Below are positions 1 through 9,373 of a DNA stretch of 64,000 nt, one piece after another (the stretch's first letter is position 1; the number at the start of each line of letters is the position of its first letter). The DNA lies in NCBI RefSeq assembly GCF_036452155.1, contig NZ_JAWJZY010000002.1. One strand, written 5' to 3'. The translations under genes and the position numbers were made by a program. This DNA is from Sorlinia euscelidii. GTDB taxonomy: Bacteria; Pseudomonadota; Alphaproteobacteria; Acetobacterales; Acetobacteraceae. The notes under the pieces are model-generated. The model searched no databases, had not been told where the DNA came from, and was given only the letters and a program-made list of their open reading frames with translations.

Positions 1-1
1 C

Positions 2-517
2 CTTGACGGGTTCAATCAAAGCATCGACCCGCGAAATATCATCGATCAATGGTATCAGCGCGTCTTTGATCTGAAGACGGCGTCCGGCTGGGGGCTCGAT
101 GTCTGGGGTCGGATTGTCGGGATCGCGCGGGTCATTCCTGTCGCCAAAACAGAATATCTGGGTTTTGAGGAGGCCGATGATCGCTCCGGCACGGCGCGGC
201 CGATGAATGATGGTGTTTTCTATCGCGGCACGGCGGTAACATCGGGCTTCGCCCTGACAGACGATGCCTACCGGCAACTGATTCTGGCGAAGGCGGCGGC
301 AAATCTCTGTAGCGGCAGCATCGCCGATATCAACGCTATTCTTATGACTCTCTTCGGCGCTTACGGGGATATTTGGGTCGAGGAAACGTCTGCCACAACC
401 ATGACGATCTGTTACAGCTGGGACCTCACCCCCGCCCAGAGCACGATTATCGTGACTTCAAAAGCCCTGCCACGCCCGAGCGGACTGCGCCTGACCTACC
501 GGTATGTCGCCCCATAA
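2..517 (+). CDS. Phage DUF2612-family tail protein (5' truncated by window edge)
   Basis: The frame is open from base 2, so the gene starts before the window. The visible 171 residues include a WYQRVFDLKTASGWGLDVWG stretch near the left edge followed by RIVG, which is the signature of DUF2612 proteins found in tail/baseplate modules of tailed phages. The end of the protein is a beta-rich segment finishing in TYRYVAP. It lies 56 bases before the tail-fibre gene, in the usual late-gene order baseplate, then fibre, then fibre assembly. The exact structural role in the virion is not known to me; assignment to the family is by motif recall, not by search. Confidence 0.75.
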   Translation, partial: LDGFNQSIDPRNIIDQWYQRVFDLKTASGWGLDVWGRIVGIARVIPVAKTEYLGFEEADDRSGTARPMNDGVFYRGTAVTSGFALTDDAYRQLILAKAAANLCSGSIADINAILMTLFGAYGDIWVEETSATTMTICYSWDLTPAQSTIIVTSKALPRPSGLRLTYRYVAP

Positions 518-573
518 AAAGTGGCCCTGCACGCGTGAGGCTTTTCACCTTTTCTTAAAGGAAGATCCGTCCG

Positions 574-1814
574 ATGAAGCTGGCAGATTTCCAAGCGCTC
601 TTCATGCGCGTTTTCGCGTCCGAGGCGGAAGCCGGGACAATCACCTATCCTCTTCCGCAGGACAAGCCATCCGCCGGGCGCGTGGGCGTTCGGCAGGGCT
701 TTCCGCTGGAAACAATGACCCCGATCGCGGCGGGTGGCCTGCCGCCGCATGGCGCGGACCTTAATGGCATCCTGCGCATGTTATCAGCCTCCTGCCAAAG
801 GGGGAGGCGGGCGTCATCCTGCCTTTCTCCGCCGATTTCGCTTCTTTGATCGGTGGTTATCCCAGAAATGCGCTCGTCACATACGGGGCGGAGAGCCTCT
901 TTTATCTGTCCCTTTCGGATGAGAACCAGTCCGTGCCGGGCACGCCTGGCGCGCAATGGCGCGGTTTGCTGGAAGATGTCGTCACCACCCCGTCTTCAGC
1001 AACGGCGGACATCAAAATACGCTTTATGGTGATGCAGCCGGCAACAGATAATGCGGCAGATATTTTAAGGGTCGTCACCCTGTCCGGCAGCGCGATCGAC
1101 ATGCCAAGCCTGGCCTTTCTGGAAGCACGCCTGACGGATGTTGTCCGAAGCGCGATTTCCAGTGACCAGGAAAGATTGGTCCGGCTGATCCGTGCCAACA
1201 GCGTTTCAGACGCGCGCGGTGGTTTTGTCGTCGTGATTGACCAGGATGGCAGGCAACTGACTCTGACCTCCTCGGCGCTGGCGCAGAATATCGCTGAGGC
1301 CGCTGCCGCCGCGGCCACCGCCGATTGCGTGCGGTCACATCCTGACGCGGATGCGGCACAGGCCATTACCGCGCTTTCCGGGTTTGAAAATGCTGATGCG
1401 AAAGGCCCGCTCGTTGCGGCGGAAGGTAAAAAGGGAACGGATTTTCGCCTCCCCTCCGTCCCTTATGTCATGCAGATGATCCTGGAGGGTGCGGGCCTGA
1501 AAGTCAGCCGCGCCAACCCCGGATATAGCACATTGCCGGGCGGTGTGGTGTTGCAATGGGGGTTTTACAAAACCGACAATATGCGGGGCATGGCCAATGT
1601 TGAATTCCCCATGGTTTTCCCCTCCACCTGTGCGGCCGTTATACTATGTGAGTCCGCGGCGCAGGGCACATGGTTTAACTCCACACCGACTGTCCATGGC
1701 GTGTTTGAGGGTTGGACGCCCACCGGATTTATCGCCGTCACCCGACTTTTTACAGCCGCCGGACAGAATGTGCCGCATGAGGCATCCGGCTCGTATCTTG
1801 CGATCGGATTTTAA
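574..1814 (+). CDS. Phage tail fibre protein, reading frame interrupted at a G5 run
   Basis: Two overlapping frames together give a 413-residue tail-fibre-like protein. The first frame (from ATG 574, preceded by AAAGGAAG) carries a phage N-terminal region with PHGADLNGILRMLSA, then runs out of homology. The second frame resumes with AGVILPFSADFASLIGGYP and ends in a Gp53-like fibre tip: VVLQWGF, an aromatic/Phe-Pro strand pattern and the terminal YLAIGF. The break maps to the five G at 800-804; one extra G joins the frames and makes the length a multiple of three. The fibre tip probably contacts the host surface. Either the prophage gene has decayed or the base is missing from the assembly; four other genes in the window break the same way. 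Confidence 0.7.
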
Positions 1815-1816
1815 CG

Positions 1817-2230
1817 ATGACGGAAAATATTTACTGGTCGCCTGCCAAGAAGGGATTTTACCCCGCGAAATTAAGGCCGGTTTATGAGAGGAACGGGAGT
1901 TGGCCGGATGATGCGCGTCCGATCCCGGACCATGTTTTCCGGGCGTTCAGTGGCGCCCCGCCGAAACCGGGTCAGCGCAGGGGTTGCGGCGTGGACCTCA
2001 TGCCCATGTGGGAGGATGACGGGACGGGCCTGTCCGAAAAGGAAGGGCGGGTCAACACGGCGCAGAAGCGTCTTCTCCAGGCGCGGGAGACCGTCCTCAA
2101 TCAATTTGTCCTGATGGGGACATCAGTCCCGTCAGAATGGGCCGATTATCTCAGAATTCTGACGGCGATCAGTTCCGGCCGTGACACGGTGACGGACCTG
2201 CCTGGCGCGCCCGCCCTGTCCGTCGATTGA
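1817..2230 (+). CDS. Tail fibre assembly-like protein
   Basis: This 137-residue protein starts two bases after the fibre stop codon, so the two are translated together. It begins MTENIYWSPAKKGFYP, the start typical of phage tail-fibre assembly chaperones, which often open with a short peptide resembling the fibre end. A later LLQARETVLNQFVLMG helix and PSEWADYLRIL resemble the C-terminal helices of that family (the W-x-x-Y-x-x-x-L region). Role: probably helps fold or attach the fibre encoded just upstream. Its position directly after a fibre gene is the main support; the middle of the protein is not diagnostic. Confidence 0.6.
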   Translation: MTENIYWSPAKKGFYPAKLRPVYERNGSWPDDARPIPDHVFRAFSGAPPKPGQRRGCGVDLMPMWEDDGTGLSEKEGRVNTAQKRLLQARETVLNQFVLMGTSVPSEWADYLRILTAISSGRDTVTDLPGAPALSVD

Positions 2231-2415
2231 TTTAAGGCGTGCGCCGTTATTCGGCGCGGCGCTTCACGGAACCGGAGGGTCGAAGAGAGAAATTATTATT
2301 TGAGACGCAGATGCGGAGAATAACCCGCCGCGTCATGTCCAGAAATTTTATGCTGAAAATGATTTGGGAGGATCGGTGGCATCCGATGGCCCATGAGATC
2401 CGAGAAAAATAAAAG

Positions 2416-2730
2416 ATGACGGAAAAAGAAACCCCGACGAGTTACATCCAGCGACCGGAATTTGAAGTGCTACGACAGGAGGTGCGATCCATTGAAAAAA
2501 ATCTGACGCGTCTCGATGTGGTGGTGCAGCAACTTTTTGCGCAGGGGCAGGAGCAGAATAGCCGGTTGTTGGAAATCGCGGAAATGCTGCAGAGACAGGA
2601 AGATACGCGCGACTCCCGGGATCGGGCCATGCGTAAGATGATCTGGGCGGCCAATACGCTTGGCCCGAAAGCCGTTGCGCTGGGCGCCCTCCTCGTCTCG
2701 CTTCTTTACGAATGGTTGAAGCGTCGATGA
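2416..2730 (+). CDS. Small coiled-coil protein with C-terminal membrane segment, phage-associated
   Basis: The 104-residue product has a soluble N-terminal part, a long predicted coiled coil (about residues 15-70, heptads rich in Leu, Val, Glu and Gln) and one hydrophobic stretch near the C-terminus (about residues 78-99, AVALGALLVSLLYEW) followed by KRR. This plan resembles XhlA-type proteins of phage lysis modules, which also pair a coiled coil with one C-terminal helix, but I see no diagnostic motif. It is the last gene of the phage block before the LysR gene, a usual place for lysis genes. Function is inferred from layout only. Confidence 0.5.
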   Translation: MTEKETPTSYIQRPEFEVLRQEVRSIEKNLTRLDVVVQQLFAQGQEQNSRLLEIAEMLQRQEDTRDSRDRAMRKMIWAANTLGPKAVALGALLVSLLYEWLKRR

Positions 2731-2830
2731 GCTGATGGAGATAGGCACGCAGTGCAGATTGGTTTAAAAAAGCCGTAATGAATGAAGGCCGCCTCAAACG
2801 AGGCCGTCCGGAAAAATAACGCGGTGCAGA

Positions 2831-3760
2831 ATGGACGAAACGCGCTCGGCTTTTCTTTCCCGACTGAAATTGCGGCATCTGCGCCTGCTCGTGGCCCTGT
2901 CTGAGACGCGCAGTTTGCGACGCGCGAGTGAATATATGGCTATGACGCAGCCCTCATGCTCCGTCCTTTTGTCGGAGCTGGAGGCCCTTGCGGGCGCACC
3001 CCTTTGCACTCGCCATGCGCGGGGCCTGCAACTCAACGCGCTCGGACAAATCGCCGCCCAGACGGCGCGCAGCATGTTGCATGAAGCCCGCAAATTGCAG
3101 GAGGAATTCTCCCAATATGCGACGGGTATCATGGGGTCGGTCCATTTGGGTGCGATTGTCGCCAGTATTGGCGATGTGGTGGCGCCGTCCATGCGGGCGC
3201 TGACAGCGTCTCATCCGCGCATCACGACGCATCTTGTGACCGACACGAGTGACCGCCTCCTGCAACGCCTTCATGCGGGTGAACTCGACATTGTGATCGG
3301 GCGTCAGATTGAGGCGGTGATCGACCCCACGCTCGATTGCGCCGGTCCGAGGTCCGAGCCTCTCGCGGTGATTGCGCGGCGTGGGCACATTGTGGCCCGA
3401 AAGCGGGCCCTGACATTGCACGACCTGGCCGGGCTGCAATGGGTGTTGCAGACGGCGCCGAGCCCGATGCGTCGCGCCATTGACACGATGTTTATCGCCA
3501 GCGGCATTTCGATCCCGCGCTGTAAAATTGAGACGGCATCGACTTACGCAACACTCAAAATTGTCGAAAGCTCAGAAATGTGCGCGATCGTGCCGAAATC
3601 CGTCGCGCAAAGCTTTTCCGACTGGTCAGGAATCACATCACTTGATATCACTTTACCGGATTTGTTAGGAAATTATCACGTCATCACGATAAAGAACCGG
3701 ACTTTGAGTCCCGCGGCGACATTGGTCCGCGCCCATTTATCCGAAGCAGTGATCGCATAA
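2831..3760 (+). CDS. LysR-family transcriptional regulator
   Basis: The 309-residue protein has the LysR plan. A winged helix-turn-helix occupies residues about 12-75 (LRHLRLLVALSETRSLRRAS, then LSELEALAG), followed by a linker helix and a periplasmic-binding-protein-like effector domain that begins near residue 95 (GSVHLGAI). It is encoded 102 bases upstream of, and in the same direction as, the DenD-like dehydrogenase and MFS transporter, so it is a reasonable candidate regulator of those genes with a sugar acid as effector. No operator was identified. LysR genes more often diverge from their targets, so the regulatory link is an inference. Confidence 0.85.
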   Translation: MDETRSAFLSRLKLRHLRLLVALSETRSLRRASEYMAMTQPSCSVLLSELEALAGAPLCTRHARGLQLNALGQIAAQTARSMLHEARKLQEEFSQYATGIMGSVHLGAIVASIGDVVAPSMRALTASHPRITTHLVTDTSDRLLQRLHAGELDIVIGRQIEAVIDPTLDCAGPRSEPLAVIARRGHIVARKRALTLHDLAGLQWVLQTAPSPMRRAIDTMFIASGISIPRCKIETASTYATLKIVESSEMCAIVPKSVAQSFSDWSGITSLDITLPDLLGNYHVITIKNRTLSPAATLVRAHLSEAVIA

Positions 3761-3862
3761 TCAGATCACTTCATTCGAAAATTTGAGGTAGTCGTCACAT
3801 TTAACGCTCAATAAACTCAATTTTAGAAACAGAATATAACATATTAATGTTGGGAATGAGCG

Positions 3863-4852
3863 ATGCATATTCTTGTCACCGGTGCTGCTGGGATGATCGG
3901 GCGCAAACTTGTTGAAAGCTTTGCCCGCCAGCCACAAATCGCCGCCCAGCCCATTACGCAATTGACATTGGCAGATGTCGTGCCACCCCCGACACTGCCC
4001 TCCTTTATCGGCCAATCCCGCATTGTCACGGGTGATATCGCGGATGTGAAAATCATCCATGATCTCGTTGCGCCGCGCCCGGATGTGATTTTTCATCTCG
4101 CCGCTGTGGTTTCCGGCGAGGCGGAGCGCGATTTTGAAAAAGGATACCATGTCAATCTCGCAGGCACGCAGGCTTTATTTGAGGCCATCCGCCTGAATGG
4201 GATGCGGCATAAATGGGTGCCGCGCGTGGTTTACGCGTCGTCCAATGCTGTTTTCGGCGGGGATTTCCCGGATGTTATACCGGATGATTTTCACCTGACG
4301 CCGCAGACAAGTTACGGCGTGCAGAAAGCCATTGGCGAACTGCTTTTGCAGGATTACAGCCGTAAAGGTTTTTTCGATGGGATCGGCATCCGCCTGCCCA
4401 CGATCTCCGTCCGACCGGGCCGGCCCAATGCCGCTGCATCCGGTTTCTTCTCCGGTATAATTCGGGAGCCACTTGTCGGACAGGAGGCGATCCTGCCTGT
4501 CAGTGACGAGACGCGCCACTGGATGACGAGCCCGCGCTCTGCCATCGGGTTTCTACGCCGCGCGGCGGCGCTGGATACGTCATTACTGGCGGGCGACCCC
4601 AATCTGAGTATGCCGGCCCTTTCCATCACAGTCGGGGAGCAGATTGCGGCCTTGAAGCGCGTCGCAGGGGAAAAAGCGGTCAGGTTGATCCGGCGCGTGC
4701 CGGATGCGGAAATTGAAAAGATCGTCCTCGGCTGGGCGCGGGGCTTCGACCCGAAGCGGGCCATCGCGCTCGGTTTCACGTCAGAGACGTCTTATGACGA
4801 GGTGATCCGCGCCCATATCGAGGATGAACTTGGCGGAGAGATCCGCCTGTGA
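3863..4852 (+). CDS. NAD-dependent epimerase/dehydratase family protein, DenD-like (D-erythronate dehydrogenase)
   Basis: The 329-residue protein is an extended short-chain dehydrogenase. The Rossmann glycine motif TGAAGMIG lies at residues 6-13, DVIFHLAAVVSGEAE is the cofactor-site strand, and SYGVQKAIGE carries the catalytic Tyr-x-x-x-Lys. Overall length and the AAVVSGEAE segment match the DenD group, which oxidises D-erythronate at C2 in four-carbon acid sugar catabolism. The other denD partners (kinase, aldolase, isomerase) are not in the window, so the substrate is uncertain. It overlaps the following transporter gene by four bases (GTGA), which implies coupled translation and a shared substrate. 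Confidence 0.7.
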   Translation: MHILVTGAAGMIGRKLVESFARQPQIAAQPITQLTLADVVPPPTLPSFIGQSRIVTGDIADVKIIHDLVAPRPDVIFHLAAVVSGEAERDFEKGYHVNLAGTQALFEAIRLNGMRHKWVPRVVYASSNAVFGGDFPDVIPDDFHLTPQTSYGVQKAIGELLLQDYSRKGFFDGIGIRLPTISVRPGRPNAAASGFFSGIIREPLVGQEAILPVSDETRHWMTSPRSAIGFLRRAAALDTSLLAGDPNLSMPALSITVGEQIAALKRVAGEKAVRLIRRVPDAEIEKIVLGWARGFDPKRAIALGFTSETSYDEVIRAHIEDELGGEIRL

Positions 4853-6204
4853 GCGCGCCCGCAAATCGCCCTGAAGACGGGTTGCCGCCCGCCGCGTCCC
4901 GCGCGGTGGTCAAGGCGCGACGGCGCATCGTGCCTTTCCTGCTGCTGATGTACATGGTCGCGTTTCTTGATCGGACAAATGTCGGCATCGCGAAACAGGC
5001 GCTCAATGTTGATCTCGGTATTTCGGACGCTGTCTTTGCATTGGGCGCCGGCATATTTTTTGTTGGTTATGCTTTATTCGAAATCCCGAGCAATCTGATC
5101 TTATACCGGGTTGGCGCGCAGCGTTGGATGACGCGCATCATGGTGACGTGGGGGCTGATTTCATCCGGGATGGCCTTTGTCGTCGGCCCGACATCCTTTT
5201 GCGTCATGCGCCTTTTGCTGGGCATTGCGGAGGCTGGGTTTTTCCCCGGCGTTATGCTGTATCTGACATTCTGGTTCCCGCAGAGGTCCCGCGCAAAGGT
5301 ATTGGGCCTGTTTTATATCGGCTACCCCATGGCCATGGTGGCTGGTAATCCACTTTCCGGCCTGCTCTTCCATCTTTCCGGCCTTTGGGGTTTTGCCGGA
5401 TGGCAATGGATGTTTGTTGTCGAGGGGTTGCTGGCCGTGCTGATGGGCATCGCAACTTTCATTATCCTGCCAAACGGGCCCAAAGTGGTGTCATGGCTGA
5501 CGGAGGCGGAACGCGCCGCTTTGGATGAAATCCTGACGGAGGAGGCCCGGGAAATCGAAGGGCCGCGCCATGAAGGGATGTGGAAAGCCTTTACCAGCCC
5601 TTTAACCATTTGCCTCGTCGTCTTTTACGGGTTGATGCAGATTGGTAGCTACGGCGTCGTTTTCTACCTGCCAGAGCAGGTTTCGCGCATCCTGCAAGAG
5701 GGGCAGGGCGTCTATGTCGGGCTTGTTTCGGCCATTCCGTGGCTGGCGGCCGCCTTTGCCGTCTGGCTGATGCCGCAACCTGTGCAGAGGCGACTGGGCC
5801 TGCGCCCAGGCATTGTGCTGTGCCTTATCGGATTTTCCGGCGGGTTGGTGCTGTCGGCGATCCATGGCGTCGTGACGGGCATTGTCGGGCTCAGCCTCGC
5901 GGCCTCCTGTATCATGGTGCTGTCCGCCCTGTTCTGGATTTTGCCGCTTTCAATTTTTACCGGCAAGCGCGCGGCGGCCGTGGTTGCCCTGATCAATTCC
6001 ATCGGGAATCTGGGCGGATTTTTTGCGCCGAATATCCGCTCTCTCGCCGACCGGTTTTACGAAACGCCAAAGGCGGGCCTTTACGCCATTGCCATGATCA
6101 GCATCTTCGCTATTGCCCTCAGCATGGTGCTGCCACTGAAAAATCACGCAGCGCGCGAGAGGAAGGGGAAAGAGGAAGCTCTCTCAGGTCAGCACGTTTT
6201 TTAG
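4849..6204 (+). CDS. MFS transporter, anion:cation symporter type (sugar acid uptake)
   Basis: The 451-residue protein has about twelve hydrophobic segments and the hallmark FLDRTNVGIAKQAL after helix 1, typical of the ACS family (hexuronate, glucarate, tartrate and phthalate carriers). A cytoplasmic loop of about 45 residues rich in Glu and Arg separates the two six-helix halves. It starts with GTG inside the stop codon of the dehydrogenase gene. Inner-membrane uptake of an organic acid such as a sugar acid is the likely role, feeding the upstream dehydrogenase; the exact substrate cannot be read from sequence. Confidence 0.8.
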   Translation: MSAPANRPEDGLPPAASRAVVKARRRIVPFLLLMYMVAFLDRTNVGIAKQALNVDLGISDAVFALGAGIFFVGYALFEIPSNLILYRVGAQRWMTRIMVTWGLISSGMAFVVGPTSFCVMRLLLGIAEAGFFPGVMLYLTFWFPQRSRAKVLGLFYIGYPMAMVAGNPLSGLLFHLSGLWGFAGWQWMFVVEGLLAVLMGIATFIILPNGPKVVSWLTEAERAALDEILTEEAREIEGPRHEGMWKAFTSPLTICLVVFYGLMQIGSYGVVFYLPEQVSRILQEGQGVYVGLVSAIPWLAAAFAVWLMPQPVQRRLGLRPGIVLCLIGFSGGLVLSAIHGVVTGIVGLSLAASCIMVLSALFWILPLSIFTGKRAAAVVALINSIGNLGGFFAPNIRSLADRFYETPKAGLYAIAMISIFAIALSMVLPLKNHAARERKGKEEALSGQHVF

Positions 6205-6214
6205 CATGAAAAAA

Positions 6215-6240
6215 TCGCGCGGGATGCCGTCATCCCGCGA
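6215..6240. terminator. Perfect 9-bp hairpin after the MFS gene
   Basis: CGCGGGATG at 6218-6226 pairs with CATCCCGCG at 6231-6239 around a four-base loop, 14 bases past the MFS stop codon. An A-run just before it gives a T-run on the minus strand only, so it is a good terminator for minus-strand transcripts and an RNA 3'-end hairpin, but not a classic intrinsic terminator, for the plus-strand operon. Confidence 0.45.
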
Positions 6241-6310
6241 CACGGCCTCATCTTGGGGCTGTTAAGATTGTGTTGTATCGCCGGGACGTTGAAAAGTCAG
6301 AGGAACGCAT

Positions 6311-7576
6311 ATGATGTTTGAACGAACGCGGCTGGATCAGGTCGAGTCGACGAGTCAGAGAACCGCGTCGGTTGAAAATCGGTTGAGTTTAAGCCGTCGC
6401 ACGGTGCTTTTAGGCGGTCTGGCCGGGTTGGCCTCGGCGGATTCCGCCCGTGCCGTCGCGCGACGGATGCTTGTCGCGCCGCCCAGTGTCATCAGCAATC
6501 CGCCACGGCTCTGGGGCCCGGGGGCGCCCTATGCCTTCACGCCGGACCCCGATATTCTGACGCTTGATCCTGCATTCAATGACGTTCTTTACGGCAATGC
6601 CGGGCTGGAACTTGCCTGGCGCGCGACACAGCACCACCCTGCGCGCTGGCTGGAGGGGCCGGCCTGGTGTACGGAGGGGCGCTTCCTGCTGCTGAGTGAT
6701 GTTGTGGGTGGCGTGCAATATCGTTATGCCCATGACGCGCATAATATGACGGTTTTCCGTAAGGAAAGTTATCACTCCAACGGTAATAGTTTTGACCGTG
6801 AGGGGCGCCTCCTGACCTGTGAGCACGGTCTCAGACGGGTGATCCGGTGGGAGCATGACGGAAGCTGCACGGTCATCGCTAAGGAATATCAGGGCGGTGA
6901 ACTCAATTCGCCCAACGACATTGTTGTGGCGCCGGATGGCGGCATCTGGTTTACCGATCCACCCTATGGTGACCGATTGCTTGAGGGCCATCCTGACGCG
7001 CCTGAAGGCCATGGCGCGACGGCATCCCGCCTGAAATGGAATCTCGATGCGGAAGTCATGACGGAAATCGGGGGTCGCGCGCACAGGGAGGCACATGTCT
7101 TCCACGTTGATCCGCACACGCTCGAAATTACTGCTGTCCTGTCCGCTTCAGAGTTGGCGGGCCCGAACGGGCTGTGCTTCTCCCCCGATGGGCGCGTGCT
7201 CTACATCGCGTCAAGCGAAATTGACACGTCGAGGGCAGGGGGCGGTCACTATAATCTCTATGCTTTCGACGTTGAGGGCAAAACCCTGCGTAACAAGCGC
7301 ATCTTCACGCATACAAATGTCGCGCAGCACAAATTGATGCCGGATGGCATCAAGGCGGATGTCAGCGGCAATATATGGGTTGGCGTTTCCGGTCCCTTGG
7401 GTTTTGGGGGCGTGCTGGTCTATGATCCCTCAGGCAAATTGATCGGGCGTCTCCGACTTCCACGCAGCGTTTCGAATTTGACCTTCGGCGGAACGCAGCG
7501 CAATTGCCTGTTCATGTGCGCGAAGGACGCTATTTTCACACTTGATGTCGCAACACAGGGAGCTGGCTACGCATGA
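6311..7576 (+). CDS. Exported SMP-30/gluconolactonase-family protein with Tat signal
   Basis: The 421-residue product opens with a twin-arginine export signal (SLSRRTVLLGGLAGLASA, about residues 27-44), so it should be folded before export to the periplasm. The rest is a six-bladed propeller of the SMP-30/gluconolactonase type: GNSFDREGRLLTCEHG, NSPNDIVVAPDGGIWFTDPP and GPNGLCFSPDGRVLYI carry the family's metal- and substrate-site residues (Asn, Asp). Such enzymes hydrolyse aldonolactones to aldonic acids, fitting the periplasmic sugar oxidation of acetic acid bacteria. It overlaps the following MRJP gene by four bases. The actual lactone is not determined. Confidence 0.8.
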   Translation: MMFERTRLDQVESTSQRTASVENRLSLSRRTVLLGGLAGLASADSARAVARRMLVAPPSVISNPPRLWGPGAPYAFTPDPDILTLDPAFNDVLYGNAGLELAWRATQHHPARWLEGPAWCTEGRFLLLSDVVGGVQYRYAHDAHNMTVFRKESYHSNGNSFDREGRLLTCEHGLRRVIRWEHDGSCTVIAKEYQGGELNSPNDIVVAPDGGIWFTDPPYGDRLLEGHPDAPEGHGATASRLKWNLDAEVMTEIGGRAHREAHVFHVDPHTLEITAVLSASELAGPNGLCFSPDGRVLYIASSEIDTSRAGGGHYNLYAFDVEGKTLRNKRIFTHTNVAQHKLMPDGIKADVSGNIWVGVSGPLGFGGVLVYDPSGKLIGRLRLPRSVSNLTFGGTQRNCLFMCAKDAIFTLDVATQGAGYA

Positions 7577-8685
7577 AAAAGCTGTTCGTCCTCACCCTCA
7601 CTCTCGCGGGGTTTTCCGTCGCGGCGCAGGCAGCGCCGACGCAACTTGAGGTGGTCAAAAAATTCCCGCCTGATTTCAATATGATCGGCGTCGGCGTCAG
7701 CCATAATGGGACGGTCTTTGCCTCCGCCCCGGCGACCATGAAGCGTTACAGCGCCAGTGTTGTGCGCGTCGATGCCAGAACCGGCGCCCTTATCCCCTTC
7801 CCGAATGCGGGGTGGAACAGGTTCGACGCTGACCCGGGTGATCGACCCGTCTGGGTGTCCGTCCCGGCTTTATGGGTTGATGATGAAAATCACCTCTGGG
7901 TGCTCGATTCCTCTCTCCCTTCTGTTGATCAGAAGAAACTGCCACCCAAACTTGTGGAATTCGACCCCGCCTCCGGCAGGGTGCTGCGGACCTATCTTTT
8001 TAATCACGACATATTGCCGACAGACAGTCTCAATGATGTGCGCGTCGATACCAAAACCCGCACCGCCTATATTACCAATGAATGGGATCGCGGCGGGCTG
8101 GTGGTGCTGAATCTGGATACGGGCGCTTATCGCCTCGTCCTGGCCAATACGCGCTCCGGTGTCGCGGATGAAAGGCAGCATCTGCATATTTACGGCAAGC
8201 TCGCGCGGAAGAAAGATGGTGGCCTTCCGGTCACGCAGGATGACGGTATCGCGCTCTCCGCTGATCGCAGCTGGGTTTATTACCGTCCTCTGACTGACCA
8301 TCATTATTACCGTATCCCCGCGGCCGCCCTGCGTGACACAGGCCTGACGGATAAGCAGCTTGATGCGAAGGTCCAATATCTCGGCCAATCGGTCATGAGT
8401 GGCGGTATCGAGATGGATGCGTGCGACAGGATCTGGGCGGGTGATATCGAACATCATCGGCTCTATATGCTCACTTTGTCGAAAGATCAGAAAAGGCTGA
8501 TCCCGCACAAGATCTACGATAACCCGAAAGTGATGGACTGGGCTGATGGCTTCGCCATTGCCAATGGCTATCTTTATATCTCGGACTCACGCCTTGATGA
8601 GCTGGCCTTCCGAAACAGCCCGCCAATTTCCGGACCGACGACAATTTTCCGTATGAAGCTTCCGGCCTGCCAGATGAAAAAATAA
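7573..8685 (+). CDS. Periplasmic MRJP/Yellow-family protein
   Basis: The 370-residue protein begins with a Sec signal peptide (MKKLFVLTLTLAGFSVAAQA) and continues as a major-royal-jelly/Yellow family propeller: VWVSVPALWVDDENHLWVLD, NDVRVDTKTRTAYITNE, DDGIALSADRSWVYYRPL and WADGFAIANGYLYISDS are family blocks. Bacterial members are uncharacterised or annotated as gluconolactonase-like. Translation is coupled to the preceding lactonase gene (ATGA overlap), so two propeller proteins are made together and exported by different routes (Tat and Sec). They may act on related lactones; this is inference from pairing. Confidence 0.8.
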   Translation: MKKLFVLTLTLAGFSVAAQAAPTQLEVVKKFPPDFNMIGVGVSHNGTVFASAPATMKRYSASVVRVDARTGALIPFPNAGWNRFDADPGDRPVWVSVPALWVDDENHLWVLDSSLPSVDQKKLPPKLVEFDPASGRVLRTYLFNHDILPTDSLNDVRVDTKTRTAYITNEWDRGGLVVLNLDTGAYRLVLANTRSGVADERQHLHIYGKLARKKDGGLPVTQDDGIALSADRSWVYYRPLTDHHYYRIPAAALRDTGLTDKQLDAKVQYLGQSVMSGGIEMDACDRIWAGDIEHHRLYMLTLSKDQKRLIPHKIYDNPKVMDWADGFAIANGYLYISDSRLDELAFRNSPPISGPTTIFRMKLPACQMKK

Positions 8686-8791
8686 CGCTTTCAACGGCTT
8701 TTCGCGTCGGGGCCCTTCTCCGGCGCGCTGGTTGCATAAATTGCAACCTTCGCCCGGATAATGATGGGAGTAATGCGATGCGTGAATTGTC

Positions 8792-9373
8792 ATGATTTCA
8801 GATCAGACTGGTTCAAGACGTCACAAAAAAGCGGATTTCTGGACGGCGATATGGGCGGGTTTCATTGGGGGAAACATTGCCAGCTTCGTTAAATGGGGCA
8901 GTGAAATCCCCTTACCCCCGAGAACTCCCGATCGCGTGAGCCCGCCAGCCCAGATGCTGCGGGATTGCGGCCTGCCTATTGATAAAATTGTCTATTTCTA
9001 CGCCCAGCATGTCGTTAATCTCGGCGTGCTTCTCGTGCATCATGCCTTCTCCATTATTTTCGCCATGGCCTATTGCCTTGGTTGTTTGCGCTTTCCCCGC
9101 CTTTCCCTGTGGCAGGGTGCTGCCTTCGGTCTTGTCGTGACGGTCGGTTTCCATGGCATCGTGCTTCCTCTGGGGCATTGGGCGCCACCTTTCTGGCAAT
9201 TGCCTTTTTCAGAAATTTTCTCGGAGAGTCTGGGCCATATTCTGTGGGCCTGGGTCATCGAAGTTTTCCGACGTTACGCCTTTATGTCACGCCGTATGGA
9301 TTATGCCGAGCCGGTCAATCGCGAGGGTCAGGTTATCCGGCATTTATTCCGGGAGCATCCATTGCATTCCTGA
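8792..9373 (+). CDS. YagU-like (DUF1440) inner-membrane protein
   Basis: The 193-residue product has a short charged N-terminus and four hydrophobic segments. FWTAIWAGFIGGNIASFVKWG followed by a PPRTPDRVSPP stretch matches the YagU/DUF1440 family, whose E. coli member contributes to acid tolerance. Residues GHILWAWVIEVFRRY form the last helix. Acid tolerance would suit an acetic acid bacterium, but function here is by family resemblance only. It stands alone, about 100 bases after the MRJP gene, with no close partner downstream. Confidence 0.7.
   Translation: MISDQTGSRRHKKADFWTAIWAGFIGGNIASFVKWGSEIPLPPRTPDRVSPPAQMLRDCGLPIDKIVYFYAQHVVNLGVLLVHHAFSIIFAMAYCLGCLRFPRLSLWQGAAFGLVVTVGFHGIVLPLGHWAPPFWQLPFSEIFSESLGHILWAWVIEVFRRYAFMSRRMDYAEPVNREGQVIRHLFREHPLHS

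Noticed and set aside
6410..7117. 235-residue frame opposite the gluconolactonase gene
   Set aside because: Antisense shadow; the plus-strand product has a signal peptide and family motifs.
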